From: Micrococcaceae bacterium UBA3381
GTDB taxonomy: Bacteria > Actinomycetota > Actinomycetes > Actinomycetales > Micrococcaceae
Direction of reading: 5' to 3'
Assembly: GCA_002358975.1 (NCBI GenBank)
Contig: DEPX01000226.1
Coordinates: forward strand, 7,230-13,752
DNA: 6,523 nt
A program made the position numbers and the translations under genes. The notes below the pieces were generated by a model. The model did no database searches. It was not told the origin of the DNA and was given only the letters and a program-made list of their open reading frames with translations. This document shows positions 1 to 6,006 of the stretch, in pieces. Numbering within the stretch: the stretch's first letter is position 1; the number at the start of each line of letters is the position of its first letter.

Positions 1-1024
1 CTCCGGAATTCTTAGTAATATGAGTCGCGTATTGTTCACTGAAGTAACGCAAGTGCCAGGGCTCATATTGAAAACCCGTAATCTCTTCCTGGTCTTCGGG
101 GAACCGGATGACAAAACCGTACTCATGGGCATGATCGGCTAGCCATTGTCCTGCTTCGGTATCACCGAAAGCGGACGTTAATGTGTCGTCGCCGTCTGGC
201 GTATCAACATCCATGGCGAGTCCAGTTTGATGTTCAGAGTAGCCGGGACGAGCTGACATCGCATCGGTAGCATCGTCTCCAAATTCGTCCAGATAGCTGT
301 TATAAATGCGTTGCTGATACTCAAACGAACGGTAAGACGACACCACCTGAAGCTTAACGCCGTCATCTTCGGCAGCTCTGAACATTTCTTCGGTCGCCTC
401 CGCTGCCCGCGCACGTAACTGTTGGGACTCAGCTGTTAGATCGTTCGGTAGCTTCACAAGATCATCAGGGGCAAAATCGGATGGCAGTGGGCGGGCCTTG
501 TTGACGATTACTGTCGTGGAATCTGGTGAATCAAGATCCTCCGGAATGTTGGCGTCCTCGGTTCTATCTTCTGGTGTAGCAGTTGGCGATGCTGTATCGG
601 TTGCTTCGGTTTCAGAAGTGTCCGTGTCGCTGGTAGGCACTTCCGAAGTGATGCGGGCCGTTGAGGTCTCAGATGGGTTTAGTTCCGGAGTGCTCTTTGG
701 GCTAGCGGCAGTGTCTACCGTAGCGTCTTGGGTCGGACCTTCCTTGGTGGGTGCCGGCTCTGTTGTACCTGTTTCAGATTCGAGGGTCTGCCAAGCGCCG
801 TCACTAGTCATAGTGGAATACTCACGTGTCTCGCCGATACCATCAGCACGCACAGACAGATCATCGTCCGCAGGACTGCTGAAACCGCCATTGACAGGGG
901 CGTAGGCTTGAATCTGGCGTCCCATATTTTCTGCAACGACAACCGGTGAAGCATAGAGGGCTGCAGCTAGGCACGTCAAAGTTACTGCTGAAGCAGTCAA
1001 CGTGACGTTGAACGGGCGCTGCAT
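1..1024 (-). CDS. Secreted M15-family (VanY-like) zinc D-alanyl-D-alanine carboxypeptidase, 3' end cut by window
   Basis: Reading leftward from ATG 1024 the frame stays open for 341 codons to the window edge, so the C-terminus is missing. Residues 1-31 look like a Sec signal peptide, with a hydrophobic core and likely cleavage after VVVA. Residues 32-80 form a short region of unknown role. Residues 82-170 are a Thr/Ser/Glu/Asp/Pro-rich linker. The peptidase domain begins near VIVNKARPL (172-180). It contains SSYRSFEYQQ (229-238), SEHQTGLAMD with zinc ligands H265 and D272, and EPWH with probable catalytic E321 and zinc ligand H324. This is the full M15B signature. By family it should trim the terminal D-Ala from peptidoglycan stem peptides outside the membrane; an L,D- or other peptidase specificity cannot be excluded. 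The start lies 2 nt after the coaA stop with only a weak GAGAAAG upstream, so translational coupling is likely. The VanY name does not imply vancomycin resistance here. Confidence 0.92.
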   Translation of the reverse strand, partial: MQRPFNVTLTASAVTLTCLAAALYASPVVVAENMGRQIQAYAPVNGGFSSPADDDLSVRADGIGETREYSTMTSDGAWQTLESETGTTEPAPTKEGPTQDATVDTAASPKSTPELNPSETSTARITSEVPTSDTDTSETEATDTASPTATPEDRTEDANIPEDLDSPDSTTVIVNKARPLPSDFAPDDLVKLPNDLTAESQQLRARAAEATEEMFRAAEDDGVKLQVVSSYRSFEYQQRIYNSYLDEFGDDATDAMSARPGYSEHQTGLAMDVDTPDGDDTLTSAFGDTEAGQWLADHAHEYGFVIRFPEDQEEITGFQYEPWHLRYFSEQYATHITKNSG

Positions 1025-1026
1025 TG

Positions 1027-2085
1027 CTAAATCTTTCTCATCAAGACGCGTTTGACATGGTGATCTGCGTTCTTGGTTAATACTAGCTTAGCTCTACCGC
1101 GAGTGGGCAGTACGTTTTGCACAAGGTTTGGGCCATTAATGCGATTCCAAATACTTGTCGCAGTTTCGATTGCTTGTTCATCCGTCAGTTCAGCATACCT
1201 GTGGAAATACGAATCAGGGTGGCTAAAGGCACCTGAACGCAGTTCCATGAAACGATTGACATACCAGTTGCGCACCGACCGGTGACTAGCATCCACATAA
1301 ATTGAATAGTCGAAGAAATCTGAGACTGACAGCCCGGTGGTACCGTCGGATCGTGGCCGTGGTGGGGCCAACACATTGAGGCCTTCGACGATTAAAACGT
1401 CTGGACGGCGCACCACAACCTGTTGGTTCGACACAATATCGTAGGTCAAATGCGAATACATCGGGGCTCGAACTTCAGGAACGCCGGATTTTACATCGGA
1501 GACAAAGCGCAATAGCCTGCGTCGATCAAAGGATTCAGGAAAACCTTTGCGGTTCATGAGGCCTCGACGACGCAGCTCGGCGTTGGGATAGAGGAAACCA
1601 TCTGTGGTGACCAGCTCTACCCTCGGGGTATTCGGCCAACGTCGCAGCATCTCCTGCAACACTCGCGCAATGGTGGATTTTCCCACGGCGACGGATCCGG
1701 CTACTCCGATCACAAATGGGGTTCGTCGGGTGCTTTCACCAAGAAATTTATTCGATGCTTCTCGAAGTTTGGCAGAAGCATCTACATAGATACTCAACAG
1801 CCGAGATAACGGCAGGTAGACTTCTGCAACTTCCGTCAGCGAAAGACGATCACCAAGGCCACGTAAACGTTCTACATCAGACTGGTCGAACGGTTGTTCT
1901 AATTCATGCGCTAACCTTGACCACGTGGAACGGTCGAGCTCAATAAACGGCGAATAGGTATGTTGTGGCTCGACCGGGGGCGAACCCACAAAAGAGATGG
2001 GCTCGGTAACAGGGCTCACCGGAGTATCGGGGGAGTCTGAAGCACCCTGGTTCGGGTATAGCGCATCGTTAATGTGGAAATTCAC
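1027..2085 (-). CDS. coaA: Type I pantothenate kinase
   Basis: This 352-residue protein phosphorylates pantothenate with ATP, the first and usually feedback-controlled step of CoA synthesis in the cytoplasm. Visible motifs are the Walker A loop GSVAVGKS (130-137), TTDGFLYPN with probable catalytic D162, RKGFPES (179-185), YSH (210-212), the VEGLNVL strand, and a C-terminal ILPT-like segment (LPTRGRAKLVL). The pattern matches the bacterial type I (CoaA) family, not type II or III. Known family members are about 310-316 residues, so this one has some 35-40 extra N-terminal residues rich in Pro, Ser and Thr before the conserved start at about residue 44 (YSPFIEL). The chosen start is GTG 2085, which directly follows an in-frame TAG. 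GTG codons at residues 23 and 33 are alternative starts that would give a family-like length. No good Shine-Dalgarno precedes 2085. It is divergent from acpS and followed at 2 nt by the M15 peptidase gene. Confidence 0.97.
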   Translation of the reverse strand: MNFHINDALYPNQGASDSPDTPVSPVTEPISFVGSPPVEPQHTYSPFIELDRSTWSRLAHELEQPFDQSDVERLRGLGDRLSLTEVAEVYLPLSRLLSIYVDASAKLREASNKFLGESTRRTPFVIGVAGSVAVGKSTIARVLQEMLRRWPNTPRVELVTTDGFLYPNAELRRRGLMNRKGFPESFDRRRLLRFVSDVKSGVPEVRAPMYSHLTYDIVSNQQVVVRRPDVLIVEGLNVLAPPRPRSDGTTGLSVSDFFDYSIYVDASHRSVRNWYVNRFMELRSGAFSHPDSYFHRYAELTDEQAIETATSIWNRINGPNLVQNVLPTRGRAKLVLTKNADHHVKRVLMRKI

Positions 2086-2122
2086 CTAATCATTATCGCT
2101 CATGGGGTGAGTCGGCAGACAA
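2085..2122 (-). promoter_or_regulatory. Candidate coaA promoter giving a leaderless mRNA
   Basis: On the minus strand a GATAAT hexamer (2097-2092, 5 of 6 matches to TATAAT) ends 6 nt before the GTG start codon at 2085. That places transcription start at or next to the start codon. A weak -35-like TTGTCT lies at 2122-2117 with a 19-nt spacer, longer than ideal. No purine-rich Shine-Dalgarno is present, which fits leaderless translation, common in Actinobacteria. If translation really begins at one of the internal GTG codons of coaA, this reading changes. Confidence 0.35.
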
Positions 2123-2195
2123 TTATTGACTTCCAGCTTAGCTATCGGCAAGTCGCATTGCCACCAAAAACATCACCGTGATCCCCTTGTATTGT

Positions 2196-2222
2196 TTGAC
2201 ACAGCTGCAGCTCATGTACCGT
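2196..2222 (+). promoter_or_regulatory. Candidate orphan promoter (TTGACA ... TACCGT)
   Basis: TTGACA at 2196-2201 is a perfect sigma-70/SigA -35 consensus. TACCGT at 2217-2222 fits the loose actinobacterial TANNNT -10 pattern, but the 15-nt spacer is shorter than the usual 16-19. Transcription would start near 2229 and run toward acpS, giving either a leader of about 215 nt or a separate short RNA. The palindrome AGCTGCAGCT fills most of the spacer. This is a pattern-based guess. Confidence 0.25.
2203..2212. repeat. Perfect 10-bp palindrome AGCTGCAGCT
   Basis: The ten bases are their own reverse complement. The element sits 1 nt after the TTGACA hexamer and 5 nt before the next inverted repeat. 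A 10-bp palindrome can occur by chance, but its place between putative -35 and -10 elements makes an operator role worth considering. Confidence 0.3.
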
Positions 2223-2232
2223 TGCCAACGGT
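2218..2232. promoter_or_regulatory. Inverted repeat ACCGTT-GCC-AACGGT, possible operator
   Basis: Two perfect 6-bp arms are separated by 3 bp, a spacing typical of a dimeric helix-turn-helix regulator site and too tight a loop for a stable RNA hairpin terminator. There is no following T-run. It overlaps the candidate -10 at 2217-2222. The regulator cannot be named from this sequence. Confidence 0.3.
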
Positions 2233-2433
2233 CGGCACTTTTCAATACATTGCACCGATGCCCCAATTCTTATACGGCTTTTTGTAGTCAAAGAAGTTAT
2301 GTCTACGGGCAAGTGGAGCGGGGTATTTTGGTGTGGGTTGCCATGCTGATGCTAATCGGTGATGCCTGAGGACAAATGCCACAAAATCCGAGGTTACGAA
2401 TAAAAACATCGCAAACTGGGCGACAAGAAAAGG

Positions 2434-2447
2434 TAGACTACCAAGCA
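2434..2447 (+). promoter_or_regulatory. Candidate acpS -10 element (leaderless start)
   Basis: TAGACT at 2434-2439 fits the TANNNT -10 pattern and ends 7 nt before the acpS ATG at 2447, so transcription would begin at the start codon. The only Shine-Dalgarno-like bases, AAGG at 2430-2433, end 13 nt from the ATG, which is too far for normal use. No clear -35 hexamer is visible 16-19 nt upstream. Confidence 0.35.
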
Positions 2448-2797
2448 TGATCATTGGCATTGGTGTAGACATGGTTGACTTGGCTCGATTCGAGCGACAG
2501 TTGGAACGCACTCCAAAATTGCGTGAACGGTTGTTTACCCCGGCCGAACGCGAGCTTAGCCTGCAATCGCTGGCCGCTCGCTTTGCGGCAAAAGAAGCCG
2601 TGGCCAAAGCATTGTCTGCACCGGCCGGGATGAACTGGCAGCACTGCCAAATCGGTCGTGAACCTTCAGGCGCACCGTATGTTGTCCTGACAGGTACGGT
2701 CGCCGATATTGCAGAAGCCAAAGGTGTCCGTCGCTGGCATCTTTCCTTATCTCATGACGGTGGTTGGGCTACCGCCATGGTGATTGCCGAGGGATAA
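2447..2797 (+). CDS. acpS: Holo-[acyl-carrier-protein] synthase
   Basis: This 116-residue protein has the usual length of bacterial AcpS (about 120). It transfers the 4'-phosphopantetheine arm from CoA to a serine of apo-ACP, activating ACP for fatty acid synthesis in the cytoplasm. The N-terminal GIGVDMVDLARF (4-15) carries the metal-binding D8. RFAAKEAVAKAL (45-56) carries the second metal ligand E50 and conserved K54. HLSLSHD (98-104) is the typical C-terminal strand. The start at ATG 2447 places MIIGIGVD exactly where the family begins. It heads the rightward unit; its TAA shares one base with the nnr ATG (TAATG), so the two should be co-translated. It consumes CoA made through the divergent coaA pathway, a functional link across the intergenic region. 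Confidence 0.97.
   Translation: MIIGIGVDMVDLARFERQLERTPKLRERLFTPAERELSLQSLAARFAAKEAVAKALSAPAGMNWQHCQIGREPSGAPYVVLTGTVADIAEAKGVRRWHLSLSHDGGWATAMVIAEG
2789..2793 (+). promoter_or_regulatory. Shine-Dalgarno for nnr that decides its start
   Basis: GAGGG inside the last codons of acpS lies 3 nt before ATG 2797. This supports ATG 2797 over the upstream in-frame TTG at 2764, which would add 11 residues unlike the family and overlap acpS by 34 nt. Confidence 0.6.
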
Positions 2798-4299
2798 TGT
2801 TACCCATCTATACCGGAACTCAGGTGCGCCAAGCCGAAACAACGTTGGTGGATGCCGGCTGGGACCGGCAACTGATGCGGAAAGCCGCATGGGGGTTAGC
2901 ACAACATACGCTTGAATGGTTGAAGCGTCATGGCGGTGTATATGGTCGGCGCGTACTGGGACTTATCGGTAAAGGCAAAAACGGTGGCGATACGTTATGG
3001 GCGTTAAGCTTTCTAGCTCAGCGAGGCGTAGCTGTTTTCGCCGTCCCGGTTAATACTAGTGCTGATGCATTGCATGCCGAAGCTATGAAGGCCTTTCAGC
3101 GGGCCGGAGGTCGTGTGGTGACAACCATCAACCCCGTTACCGATGTGGTTATCGACGGCGTTTTTGGTACCGGGTTTCGAGGAAGCTTCAATCTGCCCGG
3201 TTATCTTGGTGATCACAACCTAGAGATACCCGAAACCGCCGGGTTGATCGCTTGCGATATTCCTTCGGGTGTCAATTCAGATACGGGAGAAATTCCTGGC
3301 CAAGCTCTGCAAGCCGACCTGACCGTGACCTTTGGGGCCACCAAGCTGGGATTGCGCATGGGTGACGGTCGACAACATGCCGGCGAAATCGCCGTCGTTG
3401 ATATCGGTATTACCTCTGAATTGCAGGCTGTCTCTGATCCGTGGTGGATCGCCGAGCAAGCTGATATTCAAACGGTCTTTGGGGCACCGCGGTGGGATGC
3501 GCATAAATATTCTCGCGGGGTGTTATCGATAGTGGCTGGTTCACCGGAATATCCGGGGGCGGCGGTACTAGTCGTCAATGCTGCAGCAGCCACCGGAGTC
3601 GGGTATATCAGCCTTCTGGCTCAACCGCCAAGAGGCAAAACAGTGTCAGATAAGGTATTGGCAGCTAACCCGCAGGTCGTCGTCGAAGATCATGTTAGCG
3701 AAAAGGCCACTGCAGTCCTGGTCGGACCTGGACTGGGTGGTACAGTGCGGGGCGATGACATCGCAGCAACTGCTATACAAACTGCGATACAGCGCAATCT
3801 GCCACTTCTCGTGGACGCATCCGGACTAGATATTTTAGATCAGCATGTATTCTCGGAGTCGATTCCGGCGTTTGTGCTCACCCCGCATGCCGGCGAAATG
3901 CACAAACTCACTCAACGGTTGGCCCCCGATCTTGCAGAAGTGCCAACGGTTGAACAAGCCGCAGCGTTTGCACAACGGTTTGGTGTCTGGGTCGTATTGA
4001 AGTCTGCTGATACTTTTGTGCTCTCGCCGTGTGGTTTGCGCAGCGTACATTCGGCCACTACCTCGCAACTGGCCACAGCCGGTACCGGCGACTCTCTCTC
4101 CGGGATGCTGGGTGCCGCGATGTCCACGCTTGACAGTGCTGCTGACGACCTGAGAGATCAACTATTTGCGGCGCTAGCAGCCGGAGTACGGTTACATTCG
4201 ATAGCCGGTGAACTGGCTGCGGCCGATGGTGGCGTCGTAGTGTCTACCCTGCAAACCTATATTCGTAAAGCTAAACAGCACACCGGAGCTTCATCCTAG
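2797..4299 (+). CDS. nnr: Bifunctional NAD(P)H-hydrate repair enzyme (epimerase plus ADP/ATP-dependent dehydratase)
   Basis: This 500-residue protein repairs hydrated NAD(P)H. The N-terminal YjeF_N domain (about 1-215) interconverts the R and S epimers, and the C-terminal ribokinase-like domain (about 230-500) dehydrates the S form. In the first domain I see GKGKNGGD (58-65), DVVIDGVFGTGFRG and CDIPSGVNSDTG with D154. In the second I see HKYSRG (236-241), GSPEYPGAA, GPGLGG, LVDASGLD, LTPHAGE with H364, and the nucleotide-site GTGD (429-432). Length and domain order match the fused E. coli-type enzyme. One oddity is K61 in place of the first Asn of the usual NNGGD motif; N62 and D65 remain. 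The start ATG 2797 overlaps the acpS stop by one base and has its own GAGGG. A 52-bp gap separates it from alr. Confidence 0.95.
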   Translation: MLPIYTGTQVRQAETTLVDAGWDRQLMRKAAWGLAQHTLEWLKRHGGVYGRRVLGLIGKGKNGGDTLWALSFLAQRGVAVFAVPVNTSADALHAEAMKAFQRAGGRVVTTINPVTDVVIDGVFGTGFRGSFNLPGYLGDHNLEIPETAGLIACDIPSGVNSDTGEIPGQALQADLTVTFGATKLGLRMGDGRQHAGEIAVVDIGITSELQAVSDPWWIAEQADIQTVFGAPRWDAHKYSRGVLSIVAGSPEYPGAAVLVVNAAAATGVGYISLLAQPPRGKTVSDKVLAANPQVVVEDHVSEKATAVLVGPGLGGTVRGDDIAATAIQTAIQRNLPLLVDASGLDILDQHVFSESIPAFVLTPHAGEMHKLTQRLAPDLAEVPTVEQAAAFAQRFGVWVVLKSADTFVLSPCGLRSVHSATTSQLATAGTGDSLSGMLGAAMSTLDSAADDLRDQLFAALAAGVRLHSIAGELAAADGGVVVSTLQTYIRKAKQHTGASS

Positions 4300-4351
4300 A
4301 GCCCGTGTTGCCCAGCAGAATCCCCACAGGTCTGGAATAATAGGCGACATC
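4300..4351 (+). promoter_or_regulatory. Gap before alr with weak -10-like AATAAT
   Basis: This is the only spacing above 2 nt inside the rightward unit. AATAAT (4336-4341, 5 of 6 matches to TATAAT) lies 10 nt before the alr ATG, and AGG (4342-4344) is a minimal Shine-Dalgarno at 7 nt. No matching -35 or hairpin is seen, so an internal alr promoter is possible but unproven. Confidence 0.2.
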
Positions 4352-5503
4352 ATGGCTAAAAGTTGGACTGCAGAACCAGAACGCTGGGCGATAATAGATC
4401 ACTCCGCGCTGGCCCATAACATCAATACGATCGCCAAATGGGTTAAACCAGCTCAGGTAATGGCAGTGGTCAAAGCAGACGCCTACGGCCACGGAGCAGT
4501 CGAGGTGGCCCAGACCGCCGTTGCTGCCGGAGCCACCTGGTTGGGTACTGCACATGTCCGAGAAGCATTGGCACTGCGTGAAGCGGGAATTACCGCCCCG
4601 CTGCTGGCCTGGCTGCACACCATCAATACTCCCTTTGATACCGCGGTGGCACATAATATTGATTTGGGCGTATCAGGACCCGAAATCGAAGCAGTTGCCG
4701 AAGCCGCGCGCGCAGCTGACCGGCCTGCCCGGGTCCATCTCAAAATAGACACCGGACTATCCCGCAACGGAGCTGTCCCCGAAGTTTGGGATGCGCTGTG
4801 CCGCCGCGCCGCCGAACTTCAACAATCTGGTCTCGTCCGCGTAGTGGGGGTTTTCACTCATTTCGCCGTCGCCGACGACCCGGTAGGCGAATCGGCGGTC
4901 GATGAACAACTTCGCAGCTACCACGATGCGGTAGAAACCGCACGCAAACACGGACTCACTGTAGACGTGCGCCATGTTGCTAATTCACCGGCCCTGCTAT
5001 CACGTCCCGATACCCACTTAGATATGGTGCGCGCCGGGGTGGCAATCTACGGTCTGAGCCCATTTGCTGACCGCGCCGCCGAAGACTTGGGGCTGCGTCC
5101 GGTCATGAGTTTTGGGACCACCGTGGCCCACAACAAACCTGCCAATGAAGGCACCGGTGTGTCATATGGGTATGCTTACCGCTGTGAAACACCCACCCGC
5201 CTCGCGTTGATTCCTGTTGGTTACGCTGACGGCGTGCCCCGCAGTGCTGAAGGTGCGCCCGTATGGATCGACGGTCACTATTATCAGGTCAACGGGCGAA
5301 TCGCCATGGATCAATTTGTCGTAGATTTGCACACCACCCGCAACGACGAAACCACCGCACCGATAGGTTCACAAGTAGAATTATTTGGCACAACCTCCGG
5401 ACTTGCCTCCGACGCCTGGGCACAGGCAGCTGGCACTATCAACTACGAACTGGTTACTCGCATCGGATCGCGCGTACCACGGATTCACAAGCAATGGGTA
5501 TGA
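4352..5503 (+). CDS. alr: Alanine racemase (PLP-dependent)
   Basis: This 383-residue cytoplasmic enzyme converts L-alanine to D-alanine for peptidoglycan precursors. The N-terminal TIM-barrel segment carries VVKADAYGHG (39-48), where K41 forms the aldimine with pyridoxal phosphate. Further family motifs are HLKIDTGLSRNG, HVANSPALL and DMVRAGVAIYGLSP. The C-terminal beta domain carries VSYGYAYR with the second catalytic base Y272, then GYADGVPRS and MDQFVVDL. Both acid-base residues are therefore present, and the length is normal for Alr (about 360-390). ATG 4352 is chosen because WAIIDHSAL, the conserved beginning, follows within 12 residues. The TGA stop overlaps a tsaE ATG by 4 nt. D-alanine produced here ends up in the stems that the M15 peptidase of the divergent unit probably trims. 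Confidence 0.97.
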   Translation: MAKSWTAEPERWAIIDHSALAHNINTIAKWVKPAQVMAVVKADAYGHGAVEVAQTAVAAGATWLGTAHVREALALREAGITAPLLAWLHTINTPFDTAVAHNIDLGVSGPEIEAVAEAARAADRPARVHLKIDTGLSRNGAVPEVWDALCRRAAELQQSGLVRVVGVFTHFAVADDPVGESAVDEQLRSYHDAVETARKHGLTVDVRHVANSPALLSRPDTHLDMVRAGVAIYGLSPFADRAAEDLGLRPVMSFGTTVAHNKPANEGTGVSYGYAYRCETPTRLALIPVGYADGVPRSAEGAPVWIDGHYYQVNGRIAMDQFVVDLHTTRNDETTAPIGSQVELFGTTSGLASDAWAQAAGTINYELVTRIGSRVPRIHKQWV

Positions 5504-6006
5504 CCATGCAACAAACCCTGCACCTGGCCGACCTCGCGGCCACACAGCAATTTGCTATCGCGGTGGCCCGCGTACTACGCTCCGGCGACGTCGTCCTACT
5601 CTCCGGCGATCTTGGTGCTGGCAAGACAACCTTCACCCAGGGTCTTGCCCGTGGCCTTGGCATAGAAGCTAACATTACCTCGCCGACTTTCGTGCTGGCC
5701 CGGCATCACGACCATCCCGGAAACGGGCTCAATTTGGTGCACGTTGATGCCTACCGACTGACAGACGAAGATGAACTGACCAGTCTGGATTTAGAAACCT
5801 CATTGGATAATTCCGTAGTCGTCATCGAATGGGGACGCGGCATGGCAGAGGCGCTGGCCACCTCACACCTAGACATTGAGCTCCAGCGGCCCGGTGCAGC
5901 ACCCGATCAGCTGGTTACCGATTTCTCCGCCACTGACATTGAAGAACACCGCACCGCTGTCATCACCGGGTATGGTCCACGTTGGGAAGGAATCACCATA
6001 GCATGA
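5500..6006 (+). CDS. tsaE: tRNA t6A37 threonylcarbamoyladenosine biosynthesis ATPase TsaE
   Basis: This 168-residue P-loop ATPase works with TsaB and TsaD to install threonylcarbamoyl on A37 of ANN-decoding tRNAs. Motifs counted from ATG 5500 are Walker A GDLGAGKTT (36-44), SPTF (61-64), HVDAYRL (81-87) and the family signature IEWGRG with E110-W111. The length matches TsaE (about 150-170). Three in-frame ATGs lie at 5494, 5500 and 5506. I prefer 5500, which forms the common ATGA overlap with the alr stop; the others change the protein by only two residues. The frame is open further upstream to 5263, but that stretch is alr read in another frame. No strong Shine-Dalgarno is seen, so coupling to alr translation is likely. 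Its stop overlaps tsaB by 4 nt. Confidence 0.95.
   Translation: MTMQQTLHLADLAATQQFAIAVARVLRSGDVVLLSGDLGAGKTTFTQGLARGLGIEANITSPTFVLARHHDHPGNGLNLVHVDAYRLTDEDELTSLDLETSLDNSVVVIEWGRGMAEALATSHLDIELQRPGAAPDQLVTDFSATDIEEHRTAVITGYGPRWEGITIA
5987..5991 (+). promoter_or_regulatory. Shine-Dalgarno for tsaB that favours ATG 6003
   Basis: AAGGA within a GGGAAGGAA stretch ends 11 nt before ATG 6003. The alternative ATG at 6012 would be 20 nt away, so 6003, which also gives the ATGA overlap with tsaE, is the better start. Confidence 0.5.

Larger units (their letters stand above)
2086..2446. other. Divergent intergenic region between coaA and acpS, no convincing gene
   Basis: These 361 bp separate two divergently transcribed housekeeping units. 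I find no tRNA, known riboswitch or convincing coding sequence. The two short open frames (plus strand 2214-2369 and minus strand 2454-2242) lack ribosome binding sites and recognisable similarity. The region is locally more A+T-rich toward acpS. It holds the likely promoters of both units at its ends, an isolated consensus TTGACA at 2196-2201, a 10-bp palindrome at 2203-2212 and a 6-3-6 inverted repeat at 2218-2232. A weak GGCAA/TTGCC stem (2147-2162) has no T-run, so it is not a convincing terminator. In some related actinobacteria, as I recall, glmS lies near this position; nothing here resembles it. Confidence 0.6.

Noticed and set aside
498..905. Plus-strand open frame of 135 codons rich in Val and Ser
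   Set aside because: It is the antisense of the low-complexity linker of the M15 peptidase. Its composition is the complement of the Thr/Ser/Glu-rich repeats, and it has no domain motifs.
2147..2162. GGCAA-6-TTGCC inverted repeat considered as a terminator or operator
   Set aside because: The stem is only 5 bp with no T-run, lies in a divergent region where no gene ends, and is easily expected by chance.
2266..2284. TATACGGCTTTTT considered as a terminator tail or promoter
   Set aside because: The T-run is preceded by only a 3-bp potential stem, and no upstream gene needs terminating. No -35 stands at a proper distance.
2214..2369. Plus-strand open frame of 51 codons in the intergenic region ending in a hydrophobic tail
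   Set aside because: There is no Shine-Dalgarno before ATG 2214, no recognisable similarity, and it overlaps the equally uncertain minus-strand frame. It is probably chance.
3835..4161. Minus-strand open frame opposite the nnr C-terminal domain
   Set aside because: The plus-strand frame has clear dehydratase motifs over the same bases, and the minus-strand product is low in recognisable features.
5263..5493. Upstream extension of the tsaE frame, which would give a 247-residue protein
   Set aside because: The extra 77 or more residues lie within alr in another frame and match nothing in TsaE. Walker A falls at the expected distance only from the 5494-5506 starts.
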